A stretch of DNA of 26,363 nucleotides from a virus, in IMG/VR virus record IMGVR_UViG_3300010151_000124, positions 1-26,363 of that record, one strand, 5' to 3'. Each line of letters starts with the position of its first letter. Position 1 is the stretch's first letter. The notes under the pieces are model-generated. The model did no database searches. It saw nothing but the letters and a program-made list of their open reading frames with translations, and was not told where the DNA came from. Shown in pieces: positions 14,118 through 21,815 of this stretch. The position numbers and the translations under genes were made by a program.

Positions 14118-14440
14118 AAATCAGGATGTTCCTTTGCAATTATGTCAAAAATGTCCTCTCTCTCATCATTGTTCAAATTCAATTTACTCTCCAAGTTTTT
14201 GCCTTTCATTATTAGCCTCTCAGATGTGCTAATATTTTTTATGCTTTGTTTTCTATTTTTTGATTTATATTCATTGATAAACTCAACTATTAAATCACAC
14301 TTATCTAAATAACCAGTCACAACAGCGCGAAAAAATTCTGATTGAGATAGGGCATCATGTTGCAATCTTATTTTCAAATCGGCGTGCCGCTTATCCGTAT
14401 CATAAAACATTATCTTTTTTCGCGAATTGCCATAACTCAC
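14114..14440 (-). CDS. Conserved marine-phage protein, 108 aa
   Basis: GTG at 14440 overlaps the upstream TGA and has GGAG 9 nt before. The start MSYGNSRKKIMFYDTDKRHA and the helix LSQSEFFRAVVTGYLDKCD are, as I recall them, characteristic of a protein found in many marine T4-like phages. The N-terminal half may be ribbon-helix-helix-like; the C-terminal half is basic and ends with an acidic helix. Function unknown. It is translationally linked to the sigma-like gene, and may work with it. Confidence 0.7.
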   Translation of the reverse strand: MSYGNSRKKIMFYDTDKRHADLKIRLQHDALSQSEFFRAVVTGYLDKCDLIVEFINEYKSKNRKQSIKNISTSERLIMKGKNLESKLNLNNDEREDIFDIIAKEHPDL

Positions 14441-15465
14441 CGATCATATCTCCACTGGATGTGCGTAGCACTCTCTTGGAGGCCGGCCGTTGACTGCAAA
14501 ATAAACTTCGCTTTAGCGCGCAGCTCTTTCAAATTGCTGGCGCCAGTATATGACAAGCCGCTTCTAATGCCACGCTTTAAATTCTCCAGCACATCGGCTG
14601 CATCTCCCTTATAAGGAACGCTAGTTGATATGCCCTCTAGCGAAGAGGTCGATCCGCGCCAATCTTTCTGAGCCTCTGCTGATGCCATGCCTCGATATGT
14701 TTTGTATCTTTCGCCATCTTGGTAAAAGACTTCACCAGGAGCTTGTGTAGTCCCGGCCAACAATGATCCAACTATTACAAAATCGGCGCCGGCTGCAAGG
14801 GCTTTGACGATATCACCAGAAGTCCTGATTCCGCCATCTGCGATAATTTTTGCATCGCGATCAGACCTGGAACAATCAATCACTGACTGTAGCGTTGGCA
14901 TGCCATGGCCAGTTTGTATCCTGGTGGAGCAGATTGAGCCGCCACCAATTCCAACTCTGATGGAGTCGGCGCCCCAGTCCGACAGATCATTGAAGCCTTC
15001 GAGTGTTGCAACATTCCCAGCCATGATGTGTGCTGTTGTGCCGATCGTGTTTCGTAAGACCTCCAAAGAGTGCCGCATCATAGTGTGGTGACCGTGTGCC
15101 ACGTCAATACATAGAATTTTAACACCAGCTTCATGCAGTGCCATGGCCCTATCGATATAATCTCCAGTGACACCAATTGCAGCCGCAACATTTTTTGCAC
15201 CATGCATTCGATGAGCATGCTTGATCATCTTAACTTGTTGCTCTATTGTATTGTAGCGGTGAACGATTCCAAGGCCACCTTTGTTATCCAAAGTTTTTGT
15301 CATCACCGCTCCTGTGACAGTATCCATTGGAGCAGAAATAATCGGCATTGAAAACTCGATGTCCGACAACGAGTTGCTGATATCGATCTCTTTTCGCGAC
15401 TGGATATTTGAATACTGTGGTACCAACAGCACGTCATCGTAACAAATTGTATGTTTAATATTCAT
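14437..15465 (-). CDS. IMP dehydrogenase / GMP reductase family enzyme without CBS domains
   Basis: 342-residue TIM barrel. Landmarks: YDDVLLVPQYSN (9-20), catalytic Cys179 in GSICSTRIQTG, phosphate-binding ADGGIRTSGDI and the loop YRGMASAEA. No CBS pair is inserted in the middle. The end, VPYKGDAADVLENLKRGIR followed by SYTGASNLKELR, is closer to GMP reductases than to IMP dehydrogenases. It would recycle or redirect guanine nucleotides (GMP to IMP, or IMP to XMP) for phage DNA synthesis. Start ATG 15465 has AAAGGA. The exact reaction is not settled by the sequence. Confidence 0.9.
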   Translation of the reverse strand: MNIKHTICYDDVLLVPQYSNIQSRKEIDISNSLSDIEFSMPIISAPMDTVTGAVMTKTLDNKGGLGIVHRYNTIEQQVKMIKHAHRMHGAKNVAAAIGVTGDYIDRAMALHEAGVKILCIDVAHGHHTMMRHSLEVLRNTIGTTAHIMAGNVATLEGFNDLSDWGADSIRVGIGGGSICSTRIQTGHGMPTLQSVIDCSRSDRDAKIIADGGIRTSGDIVKALAAGADFVIVGSLLAGTTQAPGEVFYQDGERYKTYRGMASAEAQKDWRGSTSSLEGISTSVPYKGDAADVLENLKRGIRSGLSYTGASNLKELRAKAKFILQSTAGLQESATHIQWRYDR

Positions 15466-15655
15466 CTTCTATCCTTTGTAAATCTTGGTATGTAAAAATA
15501 TAATGATTGCCGGTGATCAGTACAATCAAACAAGCGTCTGCCTGGGCCCTGTTCTCATAAATCTGCTTCCATGCAAGATCGCGATCTGGTGGTGCATTGT
15601 GCACCTCTGAGCGCAGCCGCCCGTCATCGTATTGAAAAATTGCTGTGTAAATCAT
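15455..15655 (-). CDS. Hypothetical protein, 66 aa
   Basis: ATG at 15655 overlaps the upstream TGA and has GGAG in front; an earlier start would overlap by 18 codons. The protein reads MIYTAIFQYDDGRLRSEVHN and contains two strands and a helix with a Tyr-rich end. No family is recognised. It overlaps the next gene by 11 nt. Confidence 0.6.
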   Translation of the reverse strand: MIYTAIFQYDDGRLRSEVHNAPPDRDLAWKQIYENRAQADACLIVLITGNHYIFTYQDLQRIEDEY

Positions 15656-15909
15656 TCGCTCTCCATATCTTTCACTAGCTTGATGGCCTTGTCCCAACAA
15701 TCTGGACAATAGAGTCTCACGATCTTTTCATCTTCTCTTACGACCACATTCCATTCCATCACCATCTGCTTGTCTTGCTTGTCAAACGGTTTTAGGCATG
15801 CCATGCACTCATCTGGCATCTGGTTGAATAGAAAAATTTTCTCGGAAAGTTCTTTATTCTCATCTTTCTTGGCCGCCTTCTCGGCGGCGCGCCGTTGTTT
15901 CCTATTCAC
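15652..15909 (-). CDS. Zinc-finger conserved phage protein, 85 aa
   Basis: GTG at 15909 is chosen because GGGGAG precedes it and the protein then begins MNRKQRRAAEKAAKK, a basic start common in phage proteins. Two CxxC pairs (CMAC near 45 and CPDC near 72), separated by a WNVVVREDEKIVRLY strand pair, indicate a zinc-ribbon. The last part is a basic helix. The family resembles a small protein of marine T4-like phages. DNA or RNA binding is plausible. Confidence 0.65.
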   Translation of the reverse strand: MNRKQRRAAEKAAKKDENKELSEKIFLFNQMPDECMACLKPFDKQDKQMVMEWNVVVREDEKIVRLYCPDCWDKAIKLVKDMESE

Positions 15910-16366
15910 CCGTGCTCCCCAAAGCCCCTGCGCCTCGGTCGCTAATAGTGATCGGATACCAATTGTACAGATCCTCGGATGAAGACTCGATTGCCCTAAA
16001 CGAAACAACTGGAATCATGATCACCTGTGCGATTTTAGTGCCGGCTGAAACAAATTGTTCTTCTGTTCCTATATTATGAAGGTTTATAAACACTTCTCCG
16101 TCATAGCCAGAATCGACCACGCACGCCCCAACAATTAAACTTCGTTTTGAGGCCATGCTTGATCGGTTCTTTACCTCCAGCATATAACCATGTGGTACGC
16201 CAAAACGAAGACCAGTTGGTAGAATTTTACTATCACCGGGTTTCAAATTGACGCCCACCTCGCTTGGGTTATCTGGACAATAGTACACATCAAGACCGGC
16301 ATCGGATGGGTGCCCCCTAGTCGGGGGCTTCGCTGACGGCCTTACTCTGCAATATTCAAGAAGCAT
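15902..16366 (-). CDS. dut: dUTPase
   Basis: All five trimeric dUTPase motifs are present: PSDAGLDVYY (20-29), NRSSMASK (67-74), VVDSGYDGEV (83-92), GTKIAQVIM (109-117) and RGAGALGSTG (144-153), the last with Ala and Leu in place of the usual Gly and Phe. ATG at 16366 gives 154 residues, the usual length. It converts dUTP to dUMP and PPi, keeping uracil out of phage DNA and supplying dTMP synthesis. It overlaps the GapR-like gene by 11 nt. Confidence 0.95.
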   Translation of the reverse strand: MLLEYCRVRPSAKPPTRGHPSDAGLDVYYCPDNPSEVGVNLKPGDSKILPTGLRFGVPHGYMLEVKNRSSMASKRSLIVGACVVDSGYDGEVFINLHNIGTEEQFVSAGTKIAQVIMIPVVSFRAIESSSEDLYNWYPITISDRGAGALGSTGE

Positions 16367-16619
16367 GCGTTGTAGGGCCCTTTGCTTTCCGTAGCAGGCT
16401 GTACATATCATAGAGATCGTCCAGGTCATCGCCGCTCTTCATCAGCCGATATGCCTTAACGGCAAGACTAATTTCATCGCGGGTCAGCCATCCATTCTCT
16501 TGATACGACTTCTTAAGGTCTCTGCGCTGATCCTTGTAAGGCTCCATCGCATCTTCCAGAGTTTTTAGGGACTTGATATATTCAACAAGCATAAGCTCTT
16601 TTTCATTTTGTTCGTTCAT
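16356..16619 (-). CDS. GapR-like helical protein, 87 aa
   Basis: Residues 10-75 follow the order of GapR/DUF2312 DNA-binding proteins: a first helix EYIKSLKTLEDAMEPYKDQR, then basic DLKKSYQENGWLTRDEI and the helix VKAYRLMKSGDDLDDLYDM. GapR binds overtwisted DNA ahead of replication forks. The similarity here is by layout only, judged by eye. Position next to dUTPase fits a replication-stage protein. A generic marine-phage small protein is the alternative. Confidence 0.55.
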   Translation of the reverse strand: MNEQNEKELMLVEYIKSLKTLEDAMEPYKDQRRDLKKSYQENGWLTRDEISLAVKAYRLMKSGDDLDDLYDMYSLLRKAKGPTTHAS

Positions 16620-16794
16620 TTATGCCTCCTTTGACATGTTGTATAAATGAGTGGTGAAACTTCTGAACGTGTATTCCAAATTTGACGCCATAGACGGTAG
16701 AATTCTCATTAATTGAAACAATCAAACCGATATTATGTTTTGATGTTCGATTGAGAAAATCCACTCTAACTAAATCGCCAAGTTTGTAAACCAT
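16603..16794 (-). CDS. Small SH3-like barrel candidate, 63 aa
   Basis: Begins MVYKLGDLVRVDFLNRTSKH and continues with short strands (NIGLIVSINENSTVYGVKFG), the usual pattern of phage SH3-like mini-barrels. The C-terminus is basic. First gene after the perfect-consensus promoter at 16808-16836. Overlaps the next gene by 17 nt. Function unknown. Confidence 0.6.
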   Translation of the reverse strand: MVYKLGDLVRVDFLNRTSKHNIGLIVSINENSTVYGVKFGIHVQKFHHSFIQHVKGGINERTK

Positions 16795-16807
16795 TTGATC
16801 TTTATAT

Positions 16808-16836
16808 ATTATAACCTTATATAATCAGTCTGTCAA
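16808..16836 (-). promoter_or_regulatory. Perfect-consensus sigma-70 promoter
   Basis: On the minus strand TTGACA (16831-16836), 17 nt, TATAAT (16808-16813). Both hexamers match consensus exactly. It sits in the 49-nt gap between ClpP-2 and the SH3-like gene and would drive the nucleotide-metabolism and sigma block down to about 13872. Confidence 0.85.
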
Positions 16837-16843
16837 GGGCTTT

Positions 16844-17446
16844 TTATTCAAAATTGAAATCAACTTTAACATCGAAAGAAAATTTAGGTACGCGCAACTG
16901 GCTAGCCAATTTGTGCTTCAGGCACTCGTCTGCGTCGAGGAACCAATCAGCGTGGCCTTTATCATGAACAATCTTTAAAAAATAATCTTCCCTCTTCCCA
17001 CAATTTCTAGCCATCATCTTATAAACAATCTTATTGAGACGATCAGTCTCTTCGGCGCTGGCCTTGACTTCTTCAACCTTGCCGCGATCCATTGATGATA
17101 CATCATGGATCATGACAGTAGCATTTGGATCCATGAATCGCATGCCCTTGGCGCCGAAAGAAAATAAAATTGCCCCACATGACATCGCCTTGCCTTCAAT
17201 GATAGTTGCAATTGGAATCTCTGCATGTTCAATTTCTGATATCATCGCCATAAGAGAGTAGACTTGCCCGCCATAGGAATCAATTACAATTGGAATCACA
17301 GGCTGGCCGGTGTTATGTGCATCACTCATTTTTTCAGAGAATTCTTGTGCAGTTTTTTCATCAAACTTGTTAACGCGAATGATAACAGGCGCGCGCCGTA
17401 ATTCACATTTGCTAATAAGCGGATCTTTCTTGTATGTAATTTTCAT
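16844..17446 (-). CDS. ClpP-like protease subunit 2 (intact triad)
   Basis: 200 residues. IVIDSYGGQVYSLMAMI (53-69) and the fold markers of ClpP are clear. The triad is Ser89 in GKAMSCGAILF, His114 in VMIHDV and Asp167 in HADWFLDADE, all in the expected order. It is only distantly similar to ClpP-1 and has a shorter N-terminus, so it may form its own ring or a mixed ring. Start ATG overlaps the HNH gene's TGA as ATGA, with GAGG upstream, so expression may be coupled to the endonuclease. Confidence 0.88.
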   Translation of the reverse strand: MKITYKKDPLISKCELRRAPVIIRVNKFDEKTAQEFSEKMSDAHNTGQPVIPIVIDSYGGQVYSLMAMISEIEHAEIPIATIIEGKAMSCGAILFSFGAKGMRFMDPNATVMIHDVSSMDRGKVEEVKASAEETDRLNKIVYKMMARNCGKREDYFLKIVHDKGHADWFLDADECLKHKLASQLRVPKFSFDVKVDFNFE

Positions 17447-17964
17447 TGGTATTCCTCTTTTGGAAAGTTTAATACTGCGAATTCTCCGAAAAGTTCTATT
17501 GCCTTTTTATCATACACTTTTGCAGCCTCTTCAGCGGTTAGATGGTGGCCAAGGTGATATACTTTATTGTCTCTTTGGATCTTGGCTGTGTATGGATTCT
17601 TTTTACTGTCACCACAGTCATACACGCCCTTAAAGCCAGTTGAGTTTTGTGTCGTCTTGGTACGGTTCATCATATTCTGTGATCTTGTGCCGGCGCGTAA
17701 GTTTTCACGCCTGTTGTCCAAGCCATTTTGATTTATATGATCTACAACCATACCGCTTGGGGGGTTAATTAGCTCCCCATGCATTGTGACTGGGGCGCGG
17801 CGCTTGCTGCCGGTGCGAGGAAGATTTCTTTTAACATAATAGGTCTTGCTGCCTCTTACAATATGCCACGTGTAAGGCTCAATCTTATCAGCATCACACG
17901 CGTTATATAGCACTGTATGTGTGCCATGAGTTTCGCTCTTAATAATCAGTTCTTTTGTTTCCAT
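17443..17964 (-). CDS. HNH-AP2 homing endonuclease
   Basis: 173 residues. An HNH_3-type nuclease domain lies at 60-100, with VVDHINQNGLDNRRENLR (73-90) giving the His-Asn-Asn order. An AP2-like DNA-binding domain follows at 108-168, with GFKGVY, YTAKIQRDNK and LGHHLTAEEAAKVYDK. This combination is typical of free-standing homing endonucleases of phages. It starts 2 nt after the dnaE stop and ends inside the clpP-2 start, so it has been inserted or has moved between two essential-looking genes without disrupting either. Confidence 0.9.
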   Translation of the reverse strand: METKELIIKSETHGTHTVLYNACDADKIEPYTWHIVRGSKTYYVKRNLPRTGSKRRAPVTMHGELINPPSGMVVDHINQNGLDNRRENLRAGTRSQNMMNRTKTTQNSTGFKGVYDCGDSKKNPYTAKIQRDNKVYHLGHHLTAEEAAKVYDKKAIELFGEFAVLNFPKEEYQ

Positions 17965-17966
17965 CG

Positions 17967-20900
17967 TTAACCTAACAGTCTAAAGTTGTGTCGAATCGAG
18001 CGTGTTGAGAATCCCCATTGAGGATCGAAATCTAGTTTTGCAAGATAAGGACGATTAACATAAATTATATCTCGGCTCGGATTCACTCCCCAGCACTTGA
18101 TTTTTGTCACAGAGCTGGTCGAGTCAATGACCTCAACAATCCAATACGTTTTCCCGTTCTTTGTCTTCTTTGGAATTATATCACGCGGAATGAACCATGT
18201 CAATTGAAGATCTGGATCATATTCAGATATTGGTGGAATATACTTGTCACTCAAATTGCGTAAAATCTTCTCGTCCACCACGCGATTCATTGGAAAAATT
18301 CCAGTTAAATCAACAAGATATTGAATCTTTTCTTCTTCGGTGAAGTCTGGCTCATCCTTTGTAAGGTCGATGTTTTCATGAAACTTTCCTGCTTTGCGAA
18401 CACGATCGACAGCCACGCAGTACCAGAAATGTTTCATGTTTTCAAAACGATCATCCATTAAAGAGGTCAGAGCCTCTGATCGAACGAGCACGTCTAAGCA
18501 TTTTTTATTCAGCTTGGAATAACTAATATCATCATGAAACAAAAATTCTTCAATTGTGTTGAAAGGCCTGTGGTTAATAATTTGTTCAATTGCTTTTTCG
18601 CCCAACCCTTTAATAGAACTCAGAGGCTGAACAAGCGTACTATCATTCGCTGCAATTTCCCACACCATACCAGAGCGGTTAATGTCGACCGTCTCAATTT
18701 CAAAGCCATGCTGCTTGGCAATATTGATTGCCTTCTCTTTTCTGCTCTCGGGCTCTTTGTCAAGAAATGCTGCCATCCATTCTACTGGATAGTAATTCAT
18801 CAGCCATGCGCACTGAAACGACAAGATCGAATATGAGATAGCGTGTGATTTATTAAAACCATACCCAGAGAAATACTCAAAAGTGTCCCATAGTTTTTGG
18901 GCATCCACTCTCTGCATGCCTTTTTCGCCGCAGCCTTGCATAAACTTTTCATAAATCTTCGTCTTCGCCTCATTGCCTTTGCCTGTCCCTTTCTTAGTAA
19001 GTAGCTTACGGAGCAGGTTCCCCTCATCGAGGGTTAAATCTTTCCCCAGCTTGTGTGCTAGCAGGGCAATTTGTTCCTGAAAGATCAAAAATCCATACGT
19101 CTCTTCCGTAATCTCTCGCACTTCTTCGGATAGGTACCTAATATATTGCGGAGATTCCTTCGCTTCGACAAATTGTTTATCGACATCGGCACTCAATGGG
19201 CCCGGGCGATATATCGAAGTGATGGCCGAAATATCAATTAGACTGGTCGGCTTTGCCAGCTTGCAGAAGTCTTGGGCGCCAGTCTCAGTAAATTGAAATA
19301 TTCCCGCCCACTTGCCTTTATGAAACACATTACTAAAAACTTTTTGGTCGTTAAGATCAATGGCATCTGGATGCAGATGCTGATTGTAGTAATCACTCAC
19401 ATGTGCAAATGTCGGATTCTCGACGCCGTGATGGCGACGAAGCACATGTTCGATGCACCCCTCGATCATTCTTAGCGTAGATAGCCCAAGAATATCGAAC
19501 TTGATGAATCCCATGGGCTCAAGATGTCGAACGTTTTGACCCTCGCTCCATGGAGTTTGTCGTATGCCGCCGGAATTAATTAGCGGCATGTACTGATCTA
19601 GATTCTCTGCGACCACAACGCCACCCGCATGGCGGGAACACGATCGCACTTGTCCGTAAAGAGCTTCAACATGAGTTTTGACATGCGGATACTTTTTCAG
19701 GAATGCTTGAAGCGAAGTGCTGAATTCCATCACCTCTTCAAACGTTGGATTGTAAACGCCGGCCTTAATACCGTGCTTCTTCTTTGCTGGCGCCTTGGCT
19801 TCATGCAGCATGCGACCGGTCACTGGGTTAACTTCTGTGAATGGAATTCCATAAAATTTCGAAATGTCCTTAATTAAAGAACGAAGCTGCAACGTGTTCC
19901 AGTTTGAAATAGGGGCAACAGTGTCTTCGCCCCACTCTTCAATCAATTTCTCTTTCAGCAACATGGGATCAGCAACATCATAATCAATGTCGGGATAATC
20001 AGTTGCATCTGATCGAAGGAAGCGAGAGAACAGCAGGCCATATTTAATTGGATCAATCTGCGTAATTCCCAAAACATATGCAACTAGTGAACCAGCGGCT
20101 GAGCCGCGCCCAGGGCCAGTCAACATCATGCCCGATGCCCTATCCGAAATTGCTTTCATTGTAAGGAAATATTTACTGAATCCTCGATCATTAATGACGT
20201 GCAATTCGTGTTTCAGCCTATCGATGTATTCCTGATCGGCGTGTAGGTCAAAAGACTTAAGCCCGTCAATGCTTAGGCGGGTCAGCGCCTGCGTTGCTGT
20301 CAGGTCTGCAGGGACCACAAAATCAGGCAAACGCACAGTGTTATCAGGATAAAAAGTAGATATTCGTTCATGTGCAATCCTATAAGTTTCAGTAATTGAG
20401 CCCATCACCGTGTCGTCGTCGTACTCAACGCTGCATTGATCTGAGTAGTCTTTATATGCCTTCCACATCTGGTCACCATTTTTCGGATACAGTTCGTACC
20501 CAATGGCCTCAGTTCCCGCAGGAAGTTCTGTGCTTTCATAATCTGGACGACTCTTACCAAGCCAGCCAAGACGCTTATAAAGCTCTCGATCCCTCCAAGC
20601 ATCCGGGTTAGGATAATGGCTATCGGCTGTAGAAATTAGCTTAATGCCAAACTCTTCGTGCATCTTAATGATGTATTGGTTTAGCTCATGCTGCTCTGGG
20701 ATATTATTCCATTGCAACTCGCCGTACCAGCGATCACCGAAAATGGCTACCATTTCGCGCGTCGTTTCGCGCATGGCGCCTAAGACGGCCTCTGCGCCAT
20801 TCTCCCGGTTCTCCCAGTAGTTTCCGGCGTATACCCCGCCCAAGCAGGCAGAGGCGGCTATGACGCCCTCAGAGTATTTTGCCAGCAAATCGTAATCCAT

Positions 20901-21401
20901 GCGAGGATATCGATAATAATTCTCAGCCTTATAACTCTCAGAGATCAGTTTGAAAATATTATTCAACCCAGTCTGATTTTGAGCTAAAAGAACAAGATGA
21001 CGGCGACGATTAAGAATACTTTTAATCGCCTTTTTGCTTGCGTCTTCATCTTCAATTGTTGCACCAGATTGATCCTCCTTGGCATGTGCTCGGCGTTTCT
21101 TTTTATCCTCCATCGCCTTTTCGTAGTCTTCGCGCCACTTCGCGATAGAATCAATAAAATAAGCCTCGCAACCATATATAGGCTTGAACTCTTTTCCTAG
21201 GTTTTGCATGTTCTTCGCATGCAAAACCTGATAAGCCAAGCCGTTCATATTTCCATGATCGGTCAATGCTAATGCATCGCTGCCATTTTCATACGCAAAG
21301 TCCATATGTTCTTGCGGATAGCCAATTGCATCAAAGATAGAGCCTGCCACGCTATGCGCGTGGAGACCCACGAATGGAATTTTACTCTTCTGTTGCTGCA
21401 A
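17967..21401 (-). CDS. dnaE: DNA polymerase III alpha subunit (bacterial DnaE type)
   Basis: About 1144 residues, as long as bacterial DnaE. The N-terminal PHP domain has HAHS and TDHGNMNGL. The polymerase core has GPGRGSAAGSLVAYVLGIT near 430 and PDIDYDV near 470, with the two catalytic Asp, and FDILGL near 635 with the third. HhH and OB-like regions follow (KGLGEKAIEQI near 965). TTG at 21401, with GGAGAG upstream, gives the usual short lead before FVGLHAHS; ATG 21440 and TTG 21446 are open but overlap the preceding gene by up to 65 nt. It is the phage replicative polymerase, in place of the family B enzyme usual in T4-like phages. Confidence 0.95.
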   Translation of the reverse strand: MQQQKSKIPFVGLHAHSVAGSIFDAIGYPQEHMDFAYENGSDALALTDHGNMNGLAYQVLHAKNMQNLGKEFKPIYGCEAYFIDSIAKWREDYEKAMEDKKKRRAHAKEDQSGATIEDEDASKKAIKSILNRRRHLVLLAQNQTGLNNIFKLISESYKAENYYRYPRMDYDLLAKYSEGVIAASACLGGVYAGNYWENRENGAEAVLGAMRETTREMVAIFGDRWYGELQWNNIPEQHELNQYIIKMHEEFGIKLISTADSHYPNPDAWRDRELYKRLGWLGKSRPDYESTELPAGTEAIGYELYPKNGDQMWKAYKDYSDQCSVEYDDDTVMGSITETYRIAHERISTFYPDNTVRLPDFVVPADLTATQALTRLSIDGLKSFDLHADQEYIDRLKHELHVINDRGFSKYFLTMKAISDRASGMMLTGPGRGSAAGSLVAYVLGITQIDPIKYGLLFSRFLRSDATDYPDIDYDVADPMLLKEKLIEEWGEDTVAPISNWNTLQLRSLIKDISKFYGIPFTEVNPVTGRMLHEAKAPAKKKHGIKAGVYNPTFEEVMEFSTSLQAFLKKYPHVKTHVEALYGQVRSCSRHAGGVVVAENLDQYMPLINSGGIRQTPWSEGQNVRHLEPMGFIKFDILGLSTLRMIEGCIEHVLRRHHGVENPTFAHVSDYYNQHLHPDAIDLNDQKVFSNVFHKGKWAGIFQFTETGAQDFCKLAKPTSLIDISAITSIYRPGPLSADVDKQFVEAKESPQYIRYLSEEVREITEETYGFLIFQEQIALLAHKLGKDLTLDEGNLLRKLLTKKGTGKGNEAKTKIYEKFMQGCGEKGMQRVDAQKLWDTFEYFSGYGFNKSHAISYSILSFQCAWLMNYYPVEWMAAFLDKEPESRKEKAINIAKQHGFEIETVDINRSGMVWEIAANDSTLVQPLSSIKGLGEKAIEQIINHRPFNTIEEFLFHDDISYSKLNKKCLDVLVRSEALTSLMDDRFENMKHFWYCVAVDRVRKAGKFHENIDLTKDEPDFTEEEKIQYLVDLTGIFPMNRVVDEKILRNLSDKYIPPISEYDPDLQLTWFIPRDIIPKKTKNGKTYWIVEVIDSTSSVTKIKCWGVNPSRDIIYVNRPYLAKLDFDPQWGFSTRSIRHNFRLLG

Positions 21402-21585
21402 CGAACTCTCCAGCGATATCGAGTTGAAAGATTTGCGCATCTTCAACCTGACCCATGGAAACTGAGCAGTGGTTGTCGCGCAAGTGGTTTGCTACGTGTT
21501 CATCATCGCGGCGCACCCAATCTTCGATGGCCGCCTTCACTTCTTCTGCCGTCAATTGCAGAGAAAGTTTATTAAAAGTTCTCAT
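21382..21585 (-). CDS. Hypothetical protein, 67 aa
   Basis: ATG at 21585 (MRTFNKLSLQLTAEEVKAAI) or 21591; AAGGAG precedes both. The protein contains a helix with EVKAAIEDWVRRDDEH and a strand-rich C-terminus ending in EFVAATEE. The longer frame up to 21687 is the reverse overlap of the 74-residue gene and is not used. Soluble, acidic, no family recognised. It ends 20 nt inside the preferred dnaE start. Confidence 0.6.
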   Translation of the reverse strand: MRTFNKLSLQLTAEEVKAAIEDWVRRDDEHVANHLRDNHCSVSMGQVEDAQIFQLDIAGEFVAATEE

Positions 21586-21590
21586 GATCA

Positions 21591-21815
21591 TTAACTCCTT
21601 TCGATCACTTCGTCTAGACGAGCAACAATTTCCGTCCTCATCTTCAGCCAGTCCCACTTGGGAGGAGGAGCTGATTCCATAAGCCATTTACGCATCTCTC
21701 CGACGCGCTTAAGCGTGTTCTTTCGCCTCTCTGTCTGCCAAGTAAGCTTGTTTTCGACCTTGGCCAAATCCTTTTCAACATCGGCCTTGGTTCTTTTGTT
21801 AGCTGTCGTACTCAT
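21591..21815 (-). CDS. Small coiled-coil protein, 74 aa
   Basis: ATG 21815 has AGGAG upstream and overlaps the preceding gene by 17 nt. Residues 8-45 form a basic coiled coil (VEKDLAKVENKLTWQTERRK), followed by a Pro-rich turn SAPPPKWDW and a final helix. No family is recognised. Position immediately before dnaE suggests replication-time expression. Confidence 0.6.
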   Translation of the reverse strand: MSTTANKRTKADVEKDLAKVENKLTWQTERRKNTLKRVGEMRKWLMESAPPPKWDWLKMRTEIVARLDEVIERS

